This document shows positions 34,750 to 44,305 of a stretch of DNA of 64,000 nucleotides, piece after piece. Where the stretch lies: the NCBI GenBank assembly GCA_017471245.1, contig JAFUVB010000040.1, positions 1 to 64,000 on the forward strand. Direction: 5' to 3'. Position 1 is the first letter of the stretch. Every line of letters starts with the position of its first letter. The position numbers were made by a program, and so were the translations under genes. Below the pieces are notes generated by a model. The model saw only the letters and a program-made list of their open reading frames with translations. It was not told the DNA's origin and did no database searches. Origin of the DNA: Prevotella sp. GTDB lineage: Bacteria; Bacteroidota; Bacteroidia; Bacteroidales; Bacteroidaceae.

Positions 34750-34780
34750 TTTGCCATTTAATATTTTTTTCTTATCTTTG
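34750..34780 (+). promoter_or_regulatory. Promoter of deoD
   Basis: TTTG (34750-34753), 19-bp spacer, TATCTTTG (34773-34780); leader about 23 nt to the ATG at 34809. It settles the start choice for deoD. Confidence 0.75.
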
Positions 34781-34808
34781 CAAAAACAACTATCAACGAC
34801 TTGACATC

Positions 34809-35519
34809 ATGGAAACAAAAACACCTACTCCCCACATCGGGGCTCAATATGGCGAGATTGCCGAAACCGTGATTATGGCTGGCGATCCGCTGCGTGCCAA
34901 GTTCATGGCAGAGAATTTCCTGGAGAATCCAGTGCAGTTTAACAACGTGAGAGGTATGCTCGGCTTCACCGGCACGCATCATGGCAAGCGCGTCAGTGTG
35001 ATGGGGCATGGCATGGGTATGCCGTCGTTAGGCATCTATACCTACGAGCTCTACAATTTCTACGGCGTGAAAACCATTGTGCGCGTGGGTTCTGCCGGAT
35101 CCATCAATCCCGATCTGCACATCGGCGACCTGGTGATTGCCATGGGCGCCTGCACCAATTCCAACTATGCGTCGCAGTATGAGCTGCCCGGAACGTTTGC
35201 GCCGATTGCCGACTTCGACCTGCTGCGCAAGGCAGCCGACACTTGCGAGAAGATAGGAGTGAACTATCGCGTGGGCAATGTGTTCTCGTCGGATGTGTTC
35301 TATGCCGAAAACGCGCACAACGACAAATGGATGCAGATGGGCGTTTTGGCTGTTGAGATGGAGGTGGCGGCACTCTACATGAATGCGGCACGCTCTGGCA
35401 ACAAGGCACTTGCCATCTGCACCATCTCTGATCATATCCTGACGGGCGAAGTGACCACCGCCGAGCAGCGGCAGCTGACCTTCACGAAGATGATGGACGT
35501 GGCTTTTTCGCTCATCTGA
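34809..35519 (+). CDS. deoD: Purine-nucleoside phosphorylase, DeoD type
   Basis: Hexameric phosphorylase splitting purine (deoxy)nucleosides to base and (deoxy)ribose 1-phosphate. TPHIGAQYGEIAETVIMAGDP is the family start; GHGMGMPSLGIYTYELY and RVGSAGSI hold phosphate and ribose contacts; AVEMEVAALY is the purine loop; ICTISDHILTGE contains the catalytic Asp. I start at 34809 (236 residues, normal) because the promoter lies inside the longer upstream frame that begins at 34629. Confidence 0.96.
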   Translation: METKTPTPHIGAQYGEIAETVIMAGDPLRAKFMAENFLENPVQFNNVRGMLGFTGTHHGKRVSVMGHGMGMPSLGIYTYELYNFYGVKTIVRVGSAGSINPDLHIGDLVIAMGACTNSNYASQYELPGTFAPIADFDLLRKAADTCEKIGVNYRVGNVFSSDVFYAENAHNDKWMQMGVLAVEMEVAALYMNAARSGNKALAICTISDHILTGEVTTAEQRQLTFTKMMDVAFSLI

Positions 35520-35576
35520 TCATAATTATTCTTTTTTCGGAGGTTCATAACTTCTCACATTAAAATACATGTAAAA

Positions 35577-37754
35577 ATGAGAACAAACAAGTTTTTATAT
35601 ACCGTAGTCGCAGTTTCTGTGATGGCGTGCGCCATTCCCGCAGAAGCTGCCAACCCCAATTCAGCAAGAATTCATCATTCCATGAAACAGCAACAGGCAC
35701 AGATTGCCGAAACAAATCCGCTGCTGCGCGAGAGCAAATTGCCCTTCGGCGCTCCCGACTTTAATGTCATCAAGCCCACCGACTATCTTCCCGCCATCAA
35801 GTATGCCATCCAGCAGAAGCGCGATGCCATTCGGCGCATCACAGAAAACAAGCAGAAGCCCACGTTTGAGAACACTGTCGTGGCATACGAGGAGAGCGAT
35901 GTGCTCTTAGACCGTGTCACCAGCATCTTCTCTGGCATAGCCGGTGCTCACAAAACGCCCGAAATAGCTGCCACACAAACCGAAATTTCGCCTCTGCTCA
36001 CTGCCTTGGAGAACGAGATCATGTTCAACAAGGAGCTCTTCCAGCGCATCAAGTATGTCTACGACAGGCAGTATAAGAAACTGAAAGGTGAAGACAAGAA
36101 GCTGCTCGGAGAGATATACAGGAAGTTTGTGCATGCCGGCGCACTGCTTTCTGAGGAGAAAATGGCGCGCATGAAGGAGATCAACATGCGCATTTCCGAA
36201 CTGCAGCAGCAGTGGGGAGACATCTTGCCCGAAGCGACAAACACCGCCGTGGTGTGGGTGAACAGCAAGGAAGAACTGGCAGGGCTGAGCGATGCCGACA
36301 TCGCACAGTGCAAGAAGGATGCCGAGAGCCGCGGTTCGAAGACCCCATATTGCATTGTCATCGTGAACACCACGCAGCAGGCCATCCTCACCAACCTGCA
36401 AAATCGTCAGCTGCGCAAGCGTGTATTTGAGGCATCTGTGCATCGCGCCGATGGAACACGTCAGTTCAACACCTTCCCCATCGTGGTTGAGATTGCCCGT
36501 CTGCGCGCCGAGAAAGCCGCCATCATGGGATATGAAAACTATGCATCCTACTCATTGTCGAACACCATGGCAGGAAAGCCCGACAATGTCTATAGTTTCC
36601 TTCGCCAACTGATTACCGACTACAACCCCAAGGCTGATGCCGAGACAAAGGCAATCAGCGATTACGCGAAGAAGAAGGAAGGAAACGCATTCGAACTGCA
36701 GCCCTACGACCGTTTCTATTATTCTGCCAAGATGAAGGAAGACACCTATCAGCTTACCGACGATGAGATTAAGCCATACTTCAACCTCGACAGCGTGCAG
36801 CAGAACGGTGTTTTCTATGCTGCCCACCGTGTCTATGGGCTTTCGTTCAAACAGCGCCACGACATTCCAACCTATCATCCCGACATGAAAGTGTTTGAAG
36901 TGCTCGACCGAGAAGGCAATACCATAGCCCTGTTCTATAGCGACTACTTCCGCCGTCCCACCAAGCGCGGCGGCGCATGGATGAGTGGCTTTGCCAAGCA
37001 AAGCGGTTTGCGCAAGCAGATACCTATTATATATAATGTGACTAATTATGCCAAGGCTCCCGAAGGGCAGCCAACGCTGATCACCTGGGACGAGGTGTGC
37101 ACGCTGTTTCATGAGTTCGGACATGCGTTGCACGGCATTCTCTCCAACTGCAAGTATAATACGCTGAGCGGAACAGCCGTTGCCCGCGACTTCGTGGAGA
37201 TGCCCTCGCAGTTCAATGAGTCGTTTGCTTCAATCCCGGAGATATTCGACCACTATGCGCGCCATACCGAAACGGGCAAGCCGATGCCCGAACAGCTGAA
37301 GCAGAAGATGCTCAAGTCGATCAACTTCCATGCCGCTTACGCCTTGGGAGAGAACCTTGCTGCCACCTGCATCGACATGGCATGGCACATGCTCAGTGCT
37401 AACGAGATTCCGTCAGCCGAAAAAGCTCCCGAGTTTGAGAGAAAAGCATTGGTCGATGTGCAGCTGTTGAACAGCCAGATTCCTCCACGCTATTCAACAT
37501 CCTACTTTAACCATGTGTGGGGAAGTGGCTATGCAGCAGGATATTACAGCTATCTATGGACTGAAGTGCTCGCTGTGAACATCGCAGATTGCTTTGCTGC
37601 GCGCGGAGCACTGAAACCTGAAGTGGGACAAAGCTTCCGCGACAAGATCTTAAGCCGTGGTAACACGCGCGATCTGATGGAAATGTTCACCGATTTCACT
37701 GGTATGCAGGCTCCTGATGCATCTGCTTTGCTCAAGGCAAGGGGAGTGGAGTGA
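35577..37754 (+). CDS. dcp: M3-family peptidyl-dipeptidase (exported)
   Basis: 725 residues with a signal peptide (FLYTVVAVSVMACAIPAEA). The zinc site HEFGHALHGILS (about residue 515) and the downstream Glu in DFVEMPSQFNES define the M3A metallopeptidases (Dcp/oligopeptidase A). It removes dipeptides from C-termini or cleaves short peptides. The signal peptide suggests a periplasmic enzyme rather than the cytosolic E. coli form. The M18 aminopeptidase gene follows after 38 bp. Confidence 0.93.
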   Translation: MRTNKFLYTVVAVSVMACAIPAEAANPNSARIHHSMKQQQAQIAETNPLLRESKLPFGAPDFNVIKPTDYLPAIKYAIQQKRDAIRRITENKQKPTFENTVVAYEESDVLLDRVTSIFSGIAGAHKTPEIAATQTEISPLLTALENEIMFNKELFQRIKYVYDRQYKKLKGEDKKLLGEIYRKFVHAGALLSEEKMARMKEINMRISELQQQWGDILPEATNTAVVWVNSKEELAGLSDADIAQCKKDAESRGSKTPYCIVIVNTTQQAILTNLQNRQLRKRVFEASVHRADGTRQFNTFPIVVEIARLRAEKAAIMGYENYASYSLSNTMAGKPDNVYSFLRQLITDYNPKADAETKAISDYAKKKEGNAFELQPYDRFYYSAKMKEDTYQLTDDEIKPYFNLDSVQQNGVFYAAHRVYGLSFKQRHDIPTYHPDMKVFEVLDREGNTIALFYSDYFRRPTKRGGAWMSGFAKQSGLRKQIPIIYNVTNYAKAPEGQPTLITWDEVCTLFHEFGHALHGILSNCKYNTLSGTAVARDFVEMPSQFNESFASIPEIFDHYARHTETGKPMPEQLKQKMLKSINFHAAYALGENLAATCIDMAWHMLSANEIPSAEKAPEFERKALVDVQLLNSQIPPRYSTSYFNHVWGSGYAAGYYSYLWTEVLAVNIADCFAARGALKPEVGQSFRDKILSRGNTRDLMEMFTDFTGMQAPDASALLKARGVE

Positions 37755-37792
37755 TTACGAATATAAACAAACAAAAAAGAATACATAAGAAT

Positions 37793-39145
37793 ATGGTTAA
37801 TCGATTATTGGATTTCCTGAATGCTTCGCCGGTGAATTTCCTTGCGGTGAAGAATATATGCAGCGAACTTGACAATGCTGGTTTCCGCCGTATTGATGCC
37901 CGAATGCCTCTCGGCACGGTCAATTCTGGCGACAAGTTCTATGTTACGAAGAACGATTCTTCGGTCTATGCGTTCCAGATTGGCAGCAAACCCTTGGCAG
38001 AAGGCGGGTTCCACATGATATGTGCACATTGCGACTCGCCCACTTTCCGCATCAAGCCGAATGCAGAGATGACGTGCGAGGGCGGCATCGTGAAGCTGAA
38101 CACCGAGGTTTATGGCGGTCCTATCATGTCAACATGGTTTGATCGTCCGCTGACACTCGCCGGAAGGGTCATCATTCGTGGGGAGAGCGCCTTGGAACCG
38201 CAGACATTGCTCATCCACGTGAAGCGTCCGCTGCTGCAAATCAGCAATCTTGCCATTCATTTCAACCGTCAGGTGAACGACGGCGTGAAGTTGAGCAAGC
38301 AGAAAGATGTGCTTCCCATCCTCGGAATCATCAGTGATGAACTGGAAAAGGGCAATCTGCTGATGAATGTGATACAGGAAGAGCTGAACAAACAGCATAA
38401 GGTGAGCAAGGAAGATATACTCGACTTCGACCTTTATCTGGCTGATGCCACGCCGTCGTGCACTTTCGGTGTTCACAATGAGTTCATTTCCTCCGGACGT
38501 TTAGATGATCTGTCAATGTGCTATGCCGGTTTGGAAGCGCTGTTGCATTCAGGTGATTCTGCCGTTACGAAGGTGCTCGCCATCTTCGACAACGAGGAAA
38601 CCGGCTCACAGACAAAGCAGGGTGCCGGAAGTCCGTTCCTTGCGTCCATCCTGAAGCGCATTGCCATCGCCGAAAGCGGCTCCGGAAGGCAGAAGGCAGG
38701 TGGTTCTGAGCGTTTGAAGGCAGAGAATCCAGCCGGCATGGAGGCATTCTATCAGGCTGTTGAGCGCGCTTTCATGATTTCAGCCGACAATGCCCATGCA
38801 TGGCATCCCAACTATGGCGAGAAGTTTGATCCCACGAATCATCCCGTTCTTGGCGGTGGTCCGGTCATAAAGTTCAATGCAGCACAGAAATATGCCAGCG
38901 ATGCCGCTTCGGCAGCAGTGTTTGCCGAGATTTGCAGAGAGGCAGGCGTCCCGTGCCAGCGCTTTGTGAATCACAGCGATGTGGCAGGCGGCAGCACGTT
39001 AGGCAACATTCTTGCTTCCTCAATTCCCTTGCGCGGAGTGGATATGGGCAATGGCATACTTGCCATGCACAGCTGTCGCGAAACGGGAAGTGCCGCTGAT
39101 CATGTGTATTGTGTGAAAGCGTTTACGAAATTCTATGAATTATAA
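37793..39145 (+). CDS. apeB: M18-family aminopeptidase
   Basis: Cytosolic two-metal aminopeptidase. ICAHCDSPTFRIKP, LDDLSMCYAGLEAL, IFDNEETGSQTKQG, FMISADNAHAWHP and RFVNHSDVAGGSTLGN hold the metal ligands and catalytic base. Starting at the ATG 37793 gives 450 residues. A GTG at 37751 overlapping the dcp stop would add 14 residues, but the family starts near VNRLLDFLNASP. It pairs with the upstream exported dipeptidase, and EttA follows after 9 bp. Confidence 0.94.
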   Translation: MVNRLLDFLNASPVNFLAVKNICSELDNAGFRRIDARMPLGTVNSGDKFYVTKNDSSVYAFQIGSKPLAEGGFHMICAHCDSPTFRIKPNAEMTCEGGIVKLNTEVYGGPIMSTWFDRPLTLAGRVIIRGESALEPQTLLIHVKRPLLQISNLAIHFNRQVNDGVKLSKQKDVLPILGIISDELEKGNLLMNVIQEELNKQHKVSKEDILDFDLYLADATPSCTFGVHNEFISSGRLDDLSMCYAGLEALLHSGDSAVTKVLAIFDNEETGSQTKQGAGSPFLASILKRIAIAESGSGRQKAGGSERLKAENPAGMEAFYQAVERAFMISADNAHAWHPNYGEKFDPTNHPVLGGGPVIKFNAAQKYASDAASAAVFAEICREAGVPCQRFVNHSDVAGGSTLGNILASSIPLRGVDMGNGILAMHSCRETGSAADHVYCVKAFTKFYEL

Positions 39146-39154
39146 ATAAGGTAT

Positions 39155-40852
39155 ATGGCAACGGTAGACGATAAAAAAGTGATTTTCTCGATGGTCGGAG
39201 TAAGCAAGACCATTCAGCAGAATCAAAAACAAGTGCTTAAGAATATCTATCTCAGCTTCTTTTATGGGGCAAAGATAGGCATCATCGGCTTGAACGGAGC
39301 CGGAAAGTCGACGCTCATGAAGATTATTGCAGGTATCGACCAGCAATATCAGGGTAATGTGGTGTGGAGTCCCGGTTATTCCGTGGGATACCTGCCTCAG
39401 GATCCGCCGCTCGATGATTCCAAGACCGTGAAAGAGAATGTGATGGAGGGTGTTCAGCATGTTTACGACGCATTGGCTGAGTATGATGACATCAATATCA
39501 AGTTCGGAATGCCTGAATACTATGAGGATCCTGACAAGATGGACAAGCTGATGAGCCGCCAAGCTGAGCTTCAAGACATCATTGATGCCACAGATGCTTG
39601 GAACATGGACTCAAAACTCGACCGTGCAATGGCTGCCCTGAACTGCCCGCCGGGTGATTGGAGCGTTGAAAACCTCTCTGGTGGCGAGCGCCGACGTGTC
39701 GCCTTGTGCCGCCTGTTGCTGCAAAAGCCTGATGTTTTGTTACTCGATGAGCCTACCAACCACCTTGATGCTGAGTCGATCGATTGGTTGGAGCAGCATT
39801 TGCAGCAATACGAAGGCACCGTTATTGCAGTTACCCACGACCGTTATTTCCTTGATGACGTTGCAGAATGGATCCTGGAACTCGACCGTGGAGAAGGTAT
39901 TCCTTGGAAGGGAAACTATTCTTCGTGGCTCGAACAGAAGAGCCAGCGCATGGCACTTGAGGAAAAGACAGCCTCGAAGCGCCGCAAGACTCTTGAGAGA
40001 GAGTTGGAATGGGTGAGAATGGCACCCAAGGCGCGGCACGCAAAGGGCAAAGCTCGTCTAAACTCCTACGACAAGATGCTCAACGAAGAGCAGAAACAGA
40101 AAGAAGAAAAGCTGGAAATCTTCATACCCAACGGTCCGCGCCTTGGCAATAAGGTGCTTGAGGCGGCGCATGTAGCAAAGGCCTACGGTGAGAAAGTGCT
40201 GTTCAGCGACTTGAATTTCATGCTTCCACCCAACGGAATCGTTGGTGTCATCGGTCCGAATGGTGCCGGAAAGACCACGCTCTTCCGCCTGATTATGGGA
40301 ATGGAAACTGCCGACAAGGGTACATTTGAGGTGGGCGAGACCGTGAAAATCAGCTATGTGGATCAACAGCACAAGGATATCGATGCACAGAAAACGGTGT
40401 ATCAGGTGGTGAGCGGTGGCAATGAGACCATCAGGATGGGCGGTCGCGATGTGAACGTGCGCGCTTATCTGTCGCGTTTCAACTTCAGCGGTGCCGACCA
40501 GGAGAAGAAATGCGGCGTGCTCAGCGGTGGTGAGCGCAACCGTCTTCACCTTGCCATTGCCTTGAAACAGGAAGGCAACGTGCTGTTACTTGATGAGCCG
40601 ACCAACGATATCGATGTGAATACGCTCCGCGCACTGGAAGAAGGACTTGAAGCTTTTGCCGGTTGCGCTGTCGTTATCAGCCACGACCGCTGGTTCCTCG
40701 ACCGTATCTGCACGCACATCCTTGCCTTCGAGGGCGACGGAAACGTATTCTATTTCGAAGGAAGCTATAGTGAATACGAAGCAAACAAGGCGATGCGCCT
40801 TGGGCTTGATGAACCTAAGCGCGCCCGCTATCGCAAGCTGATGGATGCCTGA
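39155..40852 (+). CDS. ettA: Energy-dependent translational throttle protein EttA (ABC-F)
   Basis: Cytosolic twin-ATPase that binds the ribosomal E-site and gates translation by energy state. Two Walker A motifs (GLNGAGKST, GPNGAGKTT), two signatures (LSGGERRRVALCR, LSGGERNRLHLAI) and two Walker B motifs ([22 protein letters not shown]) are intact. The P-site tRNA-interaction linker follows the first domain (SQRMALEEKTASKRRKTL). 565 residues is the EttA length. The 189 bp after it hold a long hairpin with iterated arms. Confidence 0.95.
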   Translation: MATVDDKKVIFSMVGVSKTIQQNQKQVLKNIYLSFFYGAKIGIIGLNGAGKSTLMKIIAGIDQQYQGNVVWSPGYSVGYLPQDPPLDDSKTVKENVMEGVQHVYDALAEYDDINIKFGMPEYYEDPDKMDKLMSRQAELQDIIDATDAWNMDSKLDRAMAALNCPPGDWSVENLSGGERRRVALCRLLLQKPDVLLLDEPTNHLDAESIDWLEQHLQQYEGTVIAVTHDRYFLDDVAEWILELDRGEGIPWKGNYSSWLEQKSQRMALEEKTASKRRKTLERELEWVRMAPKARHAKGKARLNSYDKMLNEEQKQKEEKLEIFIPNGPRLGNKVLEAAHVAKAYGEKVLFSDLNFMLPPNGIVGVIGPNGAGKTTLFRLIMGMETADKGTFEVGETVKISYVDQQHKDIDAQKTVYQVVSGGNETIRMGGRDVNVRAYLSRFNFSGADQEKKCGVLSGGERNRLHLAIALKQEGNVLLLDEPTNDIDVNTLRALEEGLEAFAGCAVVISHDRWFLDRICTHILAFEGDGNVFYFEGSYSEYEANKAMRLGLDEPKRARYRKLMDA

Positions 40853-40882
40853 AAATAGAAAACGGCATGAGCTACATAATAA

Positions 40883-41011
40883 TAAGGAGTGAAGGAGTGA
40901 AGGAGTGAAGGAGTTGAGACAATAGTTTTGCTAATAAAAACTTATCATGCTTCCCCCCCAAAGGATAGCATATGTCTTCACTCCTTTACTCCTTCACTCC
41001 TTCACTCCTTA
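40883..41011. repeat. Long hairpin with arms made of tandem GGAGTGAA octamers
   Basis: Bases 40883-40914 pair with 40980-41011 (32 positions, one mismatch), with a 65-nt loop. The left arm is AAGGAGTG followed by repeating GGAGTGAA octamers, and the right arm is the complement. It lies between the convergent ettA and DjlA-like genes, where a bidirectional terminator would be expected. Confidence 0.88.
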
Positions 41012-41041
41012 AATATATTTAAGTTGGAATTGCTATTGTAG

Positions 41042-41884
41042 CTACAAGCTGCGGGCTTTATAGATCAAGTCGCGTGCCGCATTGATTTCCTGAAGCTTCT
41101 TTTCGGCTGCTTTCCTCACATCTTCTCCCAGCGTGGCAACGCGGTCAGGGTGGTGCTTCAGCGCCAGTTTGCGGTAGGCTTTTCTCACTTCGTCGTCGGT
41201 GGCATCGGGCGAAATCTCCAAAACTTTATAGGCGGCATCCAAGTTTGTCGCGCCATCGGAGAGGTTCAGCATAGAATCCACCTCCTTGTCGCTCAGTCCT
41301 AATGCCCTCGCCACGGTTCTCAGCGCATTCACTTCCTCACCTGTCACGATGCCGTCGGCACGCGCAATGTCTGCCAGAAATGCCAACAGCTGGAGCCGTT
41401 GCTCATATTGCATGTTGGAAGCAATCTGCCTGCAGCTCTGAATCACGATGTCCTGATACGCCCCGGCACGCTCGCTATCCATCTTTTTCTGCTGTTCGAA
41501 GAGGCGGCGCATAATCTGGTCGGCCTGGTCAACGGCATTATAGCCGAAGTTATTGCGGATGAACGAGCGCAGATGCTCCATTTCGCTGTGCATCACCTTA
41601 CCATCGGCACGAATGATGTATGAAGAAAGCACGAGAATGCTGAACAAGAAGCTGTTCCTGTTGCCTTGCGCTGTCTGCTGCTGGGTATATCTCTCGCTGT
41701 AACTGCCCGACTGCCCGCTGCCATATCTGTTGCCCGAGCTGCCAGTCTGCCAGTTGCCCTCATCCACTGTATTATTGTCAAGTCCCTGTTCGAAGAGGTA
41801 TCCCAGTGCAATACCTGCCAGCATTCCGAGCGGACCGCCAGCCATGAATCCCAGAATACCTCCTATCCATTTTGCTAACGACAT
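41042..41884 (-). CDS. DjlA-like TerB / J-domain protein
   Basis: 280 residues. The N-terminus is glycine-rich and hydrophobic (GGILGFMAGGPLGMLAGIALGYLFEQ), probably a membrane anchor as in DjlA. A low-complexity Gly/Ser/Gln segment (about 40-72) follows, then a TerB-like helical domain (about 78-195, with ADGKVMHSEMEHLR and ARADGIVTGEEVNALR), and a C-terminal J domain (about 213-280) with the HPD motif in LKHHPDRVATLG. It should be a membrane-linked DnaK co-chaperone. Minus strand, with a TAATTTTG box about 27 bp before its start. Confidence 0.88.
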   Translation of the reverse strand: MSLAKWIGGILGFMAGGPLGMLAGIALGYLFEQGLDNNTVDEGNWQTGSSGNRYGSGQSGSYSERYTQQQTAQGNRNSFLFSILVLSSYIIRADGKVMHSEMEHLRSFIRNNFGYNAVDQADQIMRRLFEQQKKMDSERAGAYQDIVIQSCRQIASNMQYEQRLQLLAFLADIARADGIVTGEEVNALRTVARALGLSDKEVDSMLNLSDGATNLDAAYKVLEISPDATDDEVRKAYRKLALKHHPDRVATLGEDVRKAAEKKLQEINAARDLIYKARSL

Positions 41885-42039
41885 GTTTTATCTGTTTAAA
41901 GCTTATCTTGCAAAATTACGAACTTTTTCCCAAAGGTGCAAGAATCTGTAAGATTATTAGTTTCTTTTATGTTTTCATCAATGTATGCAGTGTCTACAGG
42001 CAAGTGCAAGACGGTATTCCTTTATCGCCATGCGACATG

Positions 42040-42660
42040 TCATTCAAGGATAACGAGTTCTCGCGGCAGCGTGATGAGCTTCAGACGTTCATACCAGATG
42101 CGCTTGGAACTGCTCACATGCCGTTTGGTGTGGCTGCTGATGATGTAGTAGCTGGCACTGTATTCGTCCATCGCCTCTGAAAACACTTTCTTGATGCGCG
42201 AACACTTCTCGTTGATGGCGTTGTCGAGCGGGTTGGTGAGATGGTCGATACTGTCTGTCATCTTCTCTCTGTCTAAATTCCGGGCGGTTGCCTTATAGTA
42301 TTGCATCAGTTCGTTGCGGTAATCACTCAGATTCTTGAACTCTATCCCTTCGGGATGGGCAAGGAAAAGCAGATAGACAGCCTTGTGCACGGGCTGCATC
42401 TCTATCTCGCGGTTGCCGTAGTCGGTAAGCAGGAAGCGGAAATCGCGCGTAATCGTCAGTCGGCTGAGCCTTCCCTTGGCGGCTTCTATGCGCAATTCTT
42501 CGAGCATAGGCACACCGATGGCATGGAGCAGCAGGTCTGTCCGTCCAGCCTCTTGCAGCTTTTCCACAAGCATCTGTACTTCCTCAGCCATCTGTTCGGG
42601 TGTGAGATCTGGTCGTTCTTTGTTTGTCACCATAGTCTTTCGGCCCTTTTCGTTACTCAT
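42040..42660 (-). CDS. Unknown protein translationally coupled to ftsZ
   Basis: 206 residues that I do not recognise. It is mostly helical and charged, with a possible winged-helix-like stretch MQPVHKAVYLLFLAHPEGIEF (about 88-108) and a dense Lys/Arg/His C-terminus (SSHTKRHVSSSKRIWYERLKL). There is no signal peptide or membrane segment. The ATG at 42660 overlaps the ftsZ stop by 8 bp, so the two are likely coupled; an alternative start is the tenth codon at 42633. The position suggests a division-linked or regulatory role, but that is inference from context only. Confidence 0.65.
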   Translation of the reverse strand: MSNEKGRKTMVTNKERPDLTPEQMAEEVQMLVEKLQEAGRTDLLLHAIGVPMLEELRIEAAKGRLSRLTITRDFRFLLTDYGNREIEMQPVHKAVYLLFLAHPEGIEFKNLSDYRNELMQYYKATARNLDREKMTDSIDHLTNPLDNAINEKCSRIKKVFSEAMDEYSASYYIISSHTKRHVSSSKRIWYERLKLITLPRELVILE

Positions 42661-44041
42661 CGTTTTCCATCAGATAGTCGCCCACGCGCTTTTCTATCCA
42701 TCTTTTCCATTTGTTCAGCATGGTTTCCGGCTCTTCTTTTCCGATTGCATCATCCGTTTCGTCGGTTGGTTGCGTGCCATCATCCACGTTTTTCTGTTCG
42801 TCGGGGCTTTCTGTCAGAGCCGTTTCCGCTGCCTGAATGCTATCATCATTGCTTGGGTCTTCTGCCGGTTGACCATCGTCTTTCATATCAACAATGCCTT
42901 CGCCGATTGCCAATGCCAGTTCTTCATGGCTCTTCCTGATCTGCGTAACTGCCTTTTTCACAGGCTTGTATAGCGTAGGAATGAGTCGTTCATAGTATTT
43001 GTCATCTTTCTCGTCGGTTGTTTTCGACATCTCTTCCGTGCGTATTCCGTCTTCCATGCCAGTGGCAAGGATGGTCACCTTGGCATCTTCGCCGAGCGAA
43101 TCATCGGTGGAAATACCCCAGATAACTTCGATTTCTGGGTCAAGCAAGTCGAAGAAATCGTCAATCTCCTGCATTTCGCGCACGAAGATAGGTGCATCGT
43201 CGCTCGCATAGATGTTGAACAAGATACGCTTCGCCTTACCAATGTCGTTGCCATAGAGCAGGGGAGAGTCGAGTGCATCTATGATTGCGTTCTCCACGCG
43301 ATGTGTTCCGCTGGCGCGTCCCATTGCCATAATGGCTCCGCCACCGTTCTTCATCGTTGTCTCTACATCACGGAAGTCGAGGTCGATTCCGCCATCGCTG
43401 TGCACGGTAATCAGTTCGGCAATGCCCTTCACGGCATCTCTCAGGATGTTGTCGGCACGCTTGAATGCTTCTTTCACCGAGATATCCGAGTTTGCATACA
43501 CATCGCAGAGCCGCTCGTTGTTCACGATGAGCAGCGCATCCACATTCTTCCGCAGCTCCTCCACGCCGCGCAATGCCTTGATGATCTTGCGTTTCTTTTC
43601 AAAAGAAAAGGGGATGGTCACCACACCTACCGTCAGTATGCCGTGCTTCTTGGCGATGCCTGCCACCACTGGAGCTGCGCCGGTACCCGTGCCACCGCCC
43701 ATTCCGGCTGTTACGAACACCATCTGCGTGCCGTCGTCCAACAGCCTTTCTATGTCCTCCGCATTGCTTTCCGCCTCGTGTCTGCCTAATTCCGGGTTTG
43801 CGCCTGCGCCCAAACCGGCATGACCGAGCATGATTTTCACTGGCACCGACAGCTTAGAAAGCTGTTTGCTATCTGTGTTGCACACGGCAAAGGTGACGCC
43901 TTCGATGCCCTCATCATACATGTTGCTCACCGCATTGCAGCCTCCGCCGCCCACACCAATCACCTTGATGATGTTCTGCGACCTGTCTTCCACGGGATTC
44001 ACGAAGTCGAGAATCTCTATGTTGTTCTTGTCTTTTTCCAT
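42653..44041 (-). CDS. ftsZ: Cell division GTPase FtsZ
   Basis: Tubulin-like GTPase that forms the Z-ring at midcell. IIKVIGVGGGGCNAVSNM, AGMGGGTGTGAAP (the GTP signature loop) and the catalytic T7 region DLDFRDVETTMKNGG are present. A long acidic C-terminal linker (about 350-435) ends in a basic tip MLNKWKRWIEKRVGDYL. I start at MEKDKNN (44041, 462 residues) because a promoter overlaps the 29-codon extension to 44128. ftsA, ftsQ and murein genes are not adjacent, unlike the usual division cluster, so a second ftsZ copy elsewhere cannot be excluded. Confidence 0.92.
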   Translation of the reverse strand: MEKDKNNIEILDFVNPVEDRSQNIIKVIGVGGGGCNAVSNMYDEGIEGVTFAVCNTDSKQLSKLSVPVKIMLGHAGLGAGANPELGRHEAESNAEDIERLLDDGTQMVFVTAGMGGGTGTGAAPVVAGIAKKHGILTVGVVTIPFSFEKKRKIIKALRGVEELRKNVDALLIVNNERLCDVYANSDISVKEAFKRADNILRDAVKGIAELITVHSDGGIDLDFRDVETTMKNGGGAIMAMGRASGTHRVENAIIDALDSPLLYGNDIGKAKRILFNIYASDDAPIFVREMQEIDDFFDLLDPEIEVIWGISTDDSLGEDAKVTILATGMEDGIRTEEMSKTTDEKDDKYYERLIPTLYKPVKKAVTQIRKSHEELALAIGEGIVDMKDDGQPAEDPSNDDSIQAAETALTESPDEQKNVDDGTQPTDETDDAIGKEEPETMLNKWKRWIEKRVGDYLMENDE

Positions 44042-44061
44042 GCTTCTTCTATTTACGTTTG

Positions 44062-44093
44062 CAAAGTTAGCAAACATTTCCGAATTCTGCAAC
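44062..44093 (-). promoter_or_regulatory. Promoter of ftsZ
   Basis: On the minus strand TAACTTTG (complement of 44062-44069) follows GTTG (complement of 44090-44093) with a 20-bp spacer. It lies upstream of the preferred ATG at 44041. Bases 44094-44300 upstream show nothing I recognise. Confidence 0.6.
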
Positions 44094-44305
44094 ACTCCGC
44101 AAGGCTTGCGAAGAAAAGAATTTTCCAACAGGAAACGTTTTCAAGTTACGGGTCATGTATTCAAAAGAATCAACTACTTGGTGAATCCCTCATACAGATA
44201 GTTGGCGAAAGGTGTCATCCATCGTTTCTCCCTCCCTTATAATTCTTTTATTTTCTGTCACTGCGCATAAATTGCTGAAAATTAGAAAGATATGAAAATT
44301 GTTGT

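Noticed and set aside
34629..34808. 60-codon N-terminal extension of DeoD
   Set aside because: A consensus promoter lies inside it, and the family starts at the chosen ATG.
44042..44128. 29-codon N-terminal extension of FtsZ
   Set aside because: It contains the promoter -7 box and is not FtsZ-like.
44174..44218. A 14-codon frame (MTPFANYLYEGFTK) upstream of ftsZ
   Set aside because: Too short to support; could be a gene remnant but nothing around it matches.
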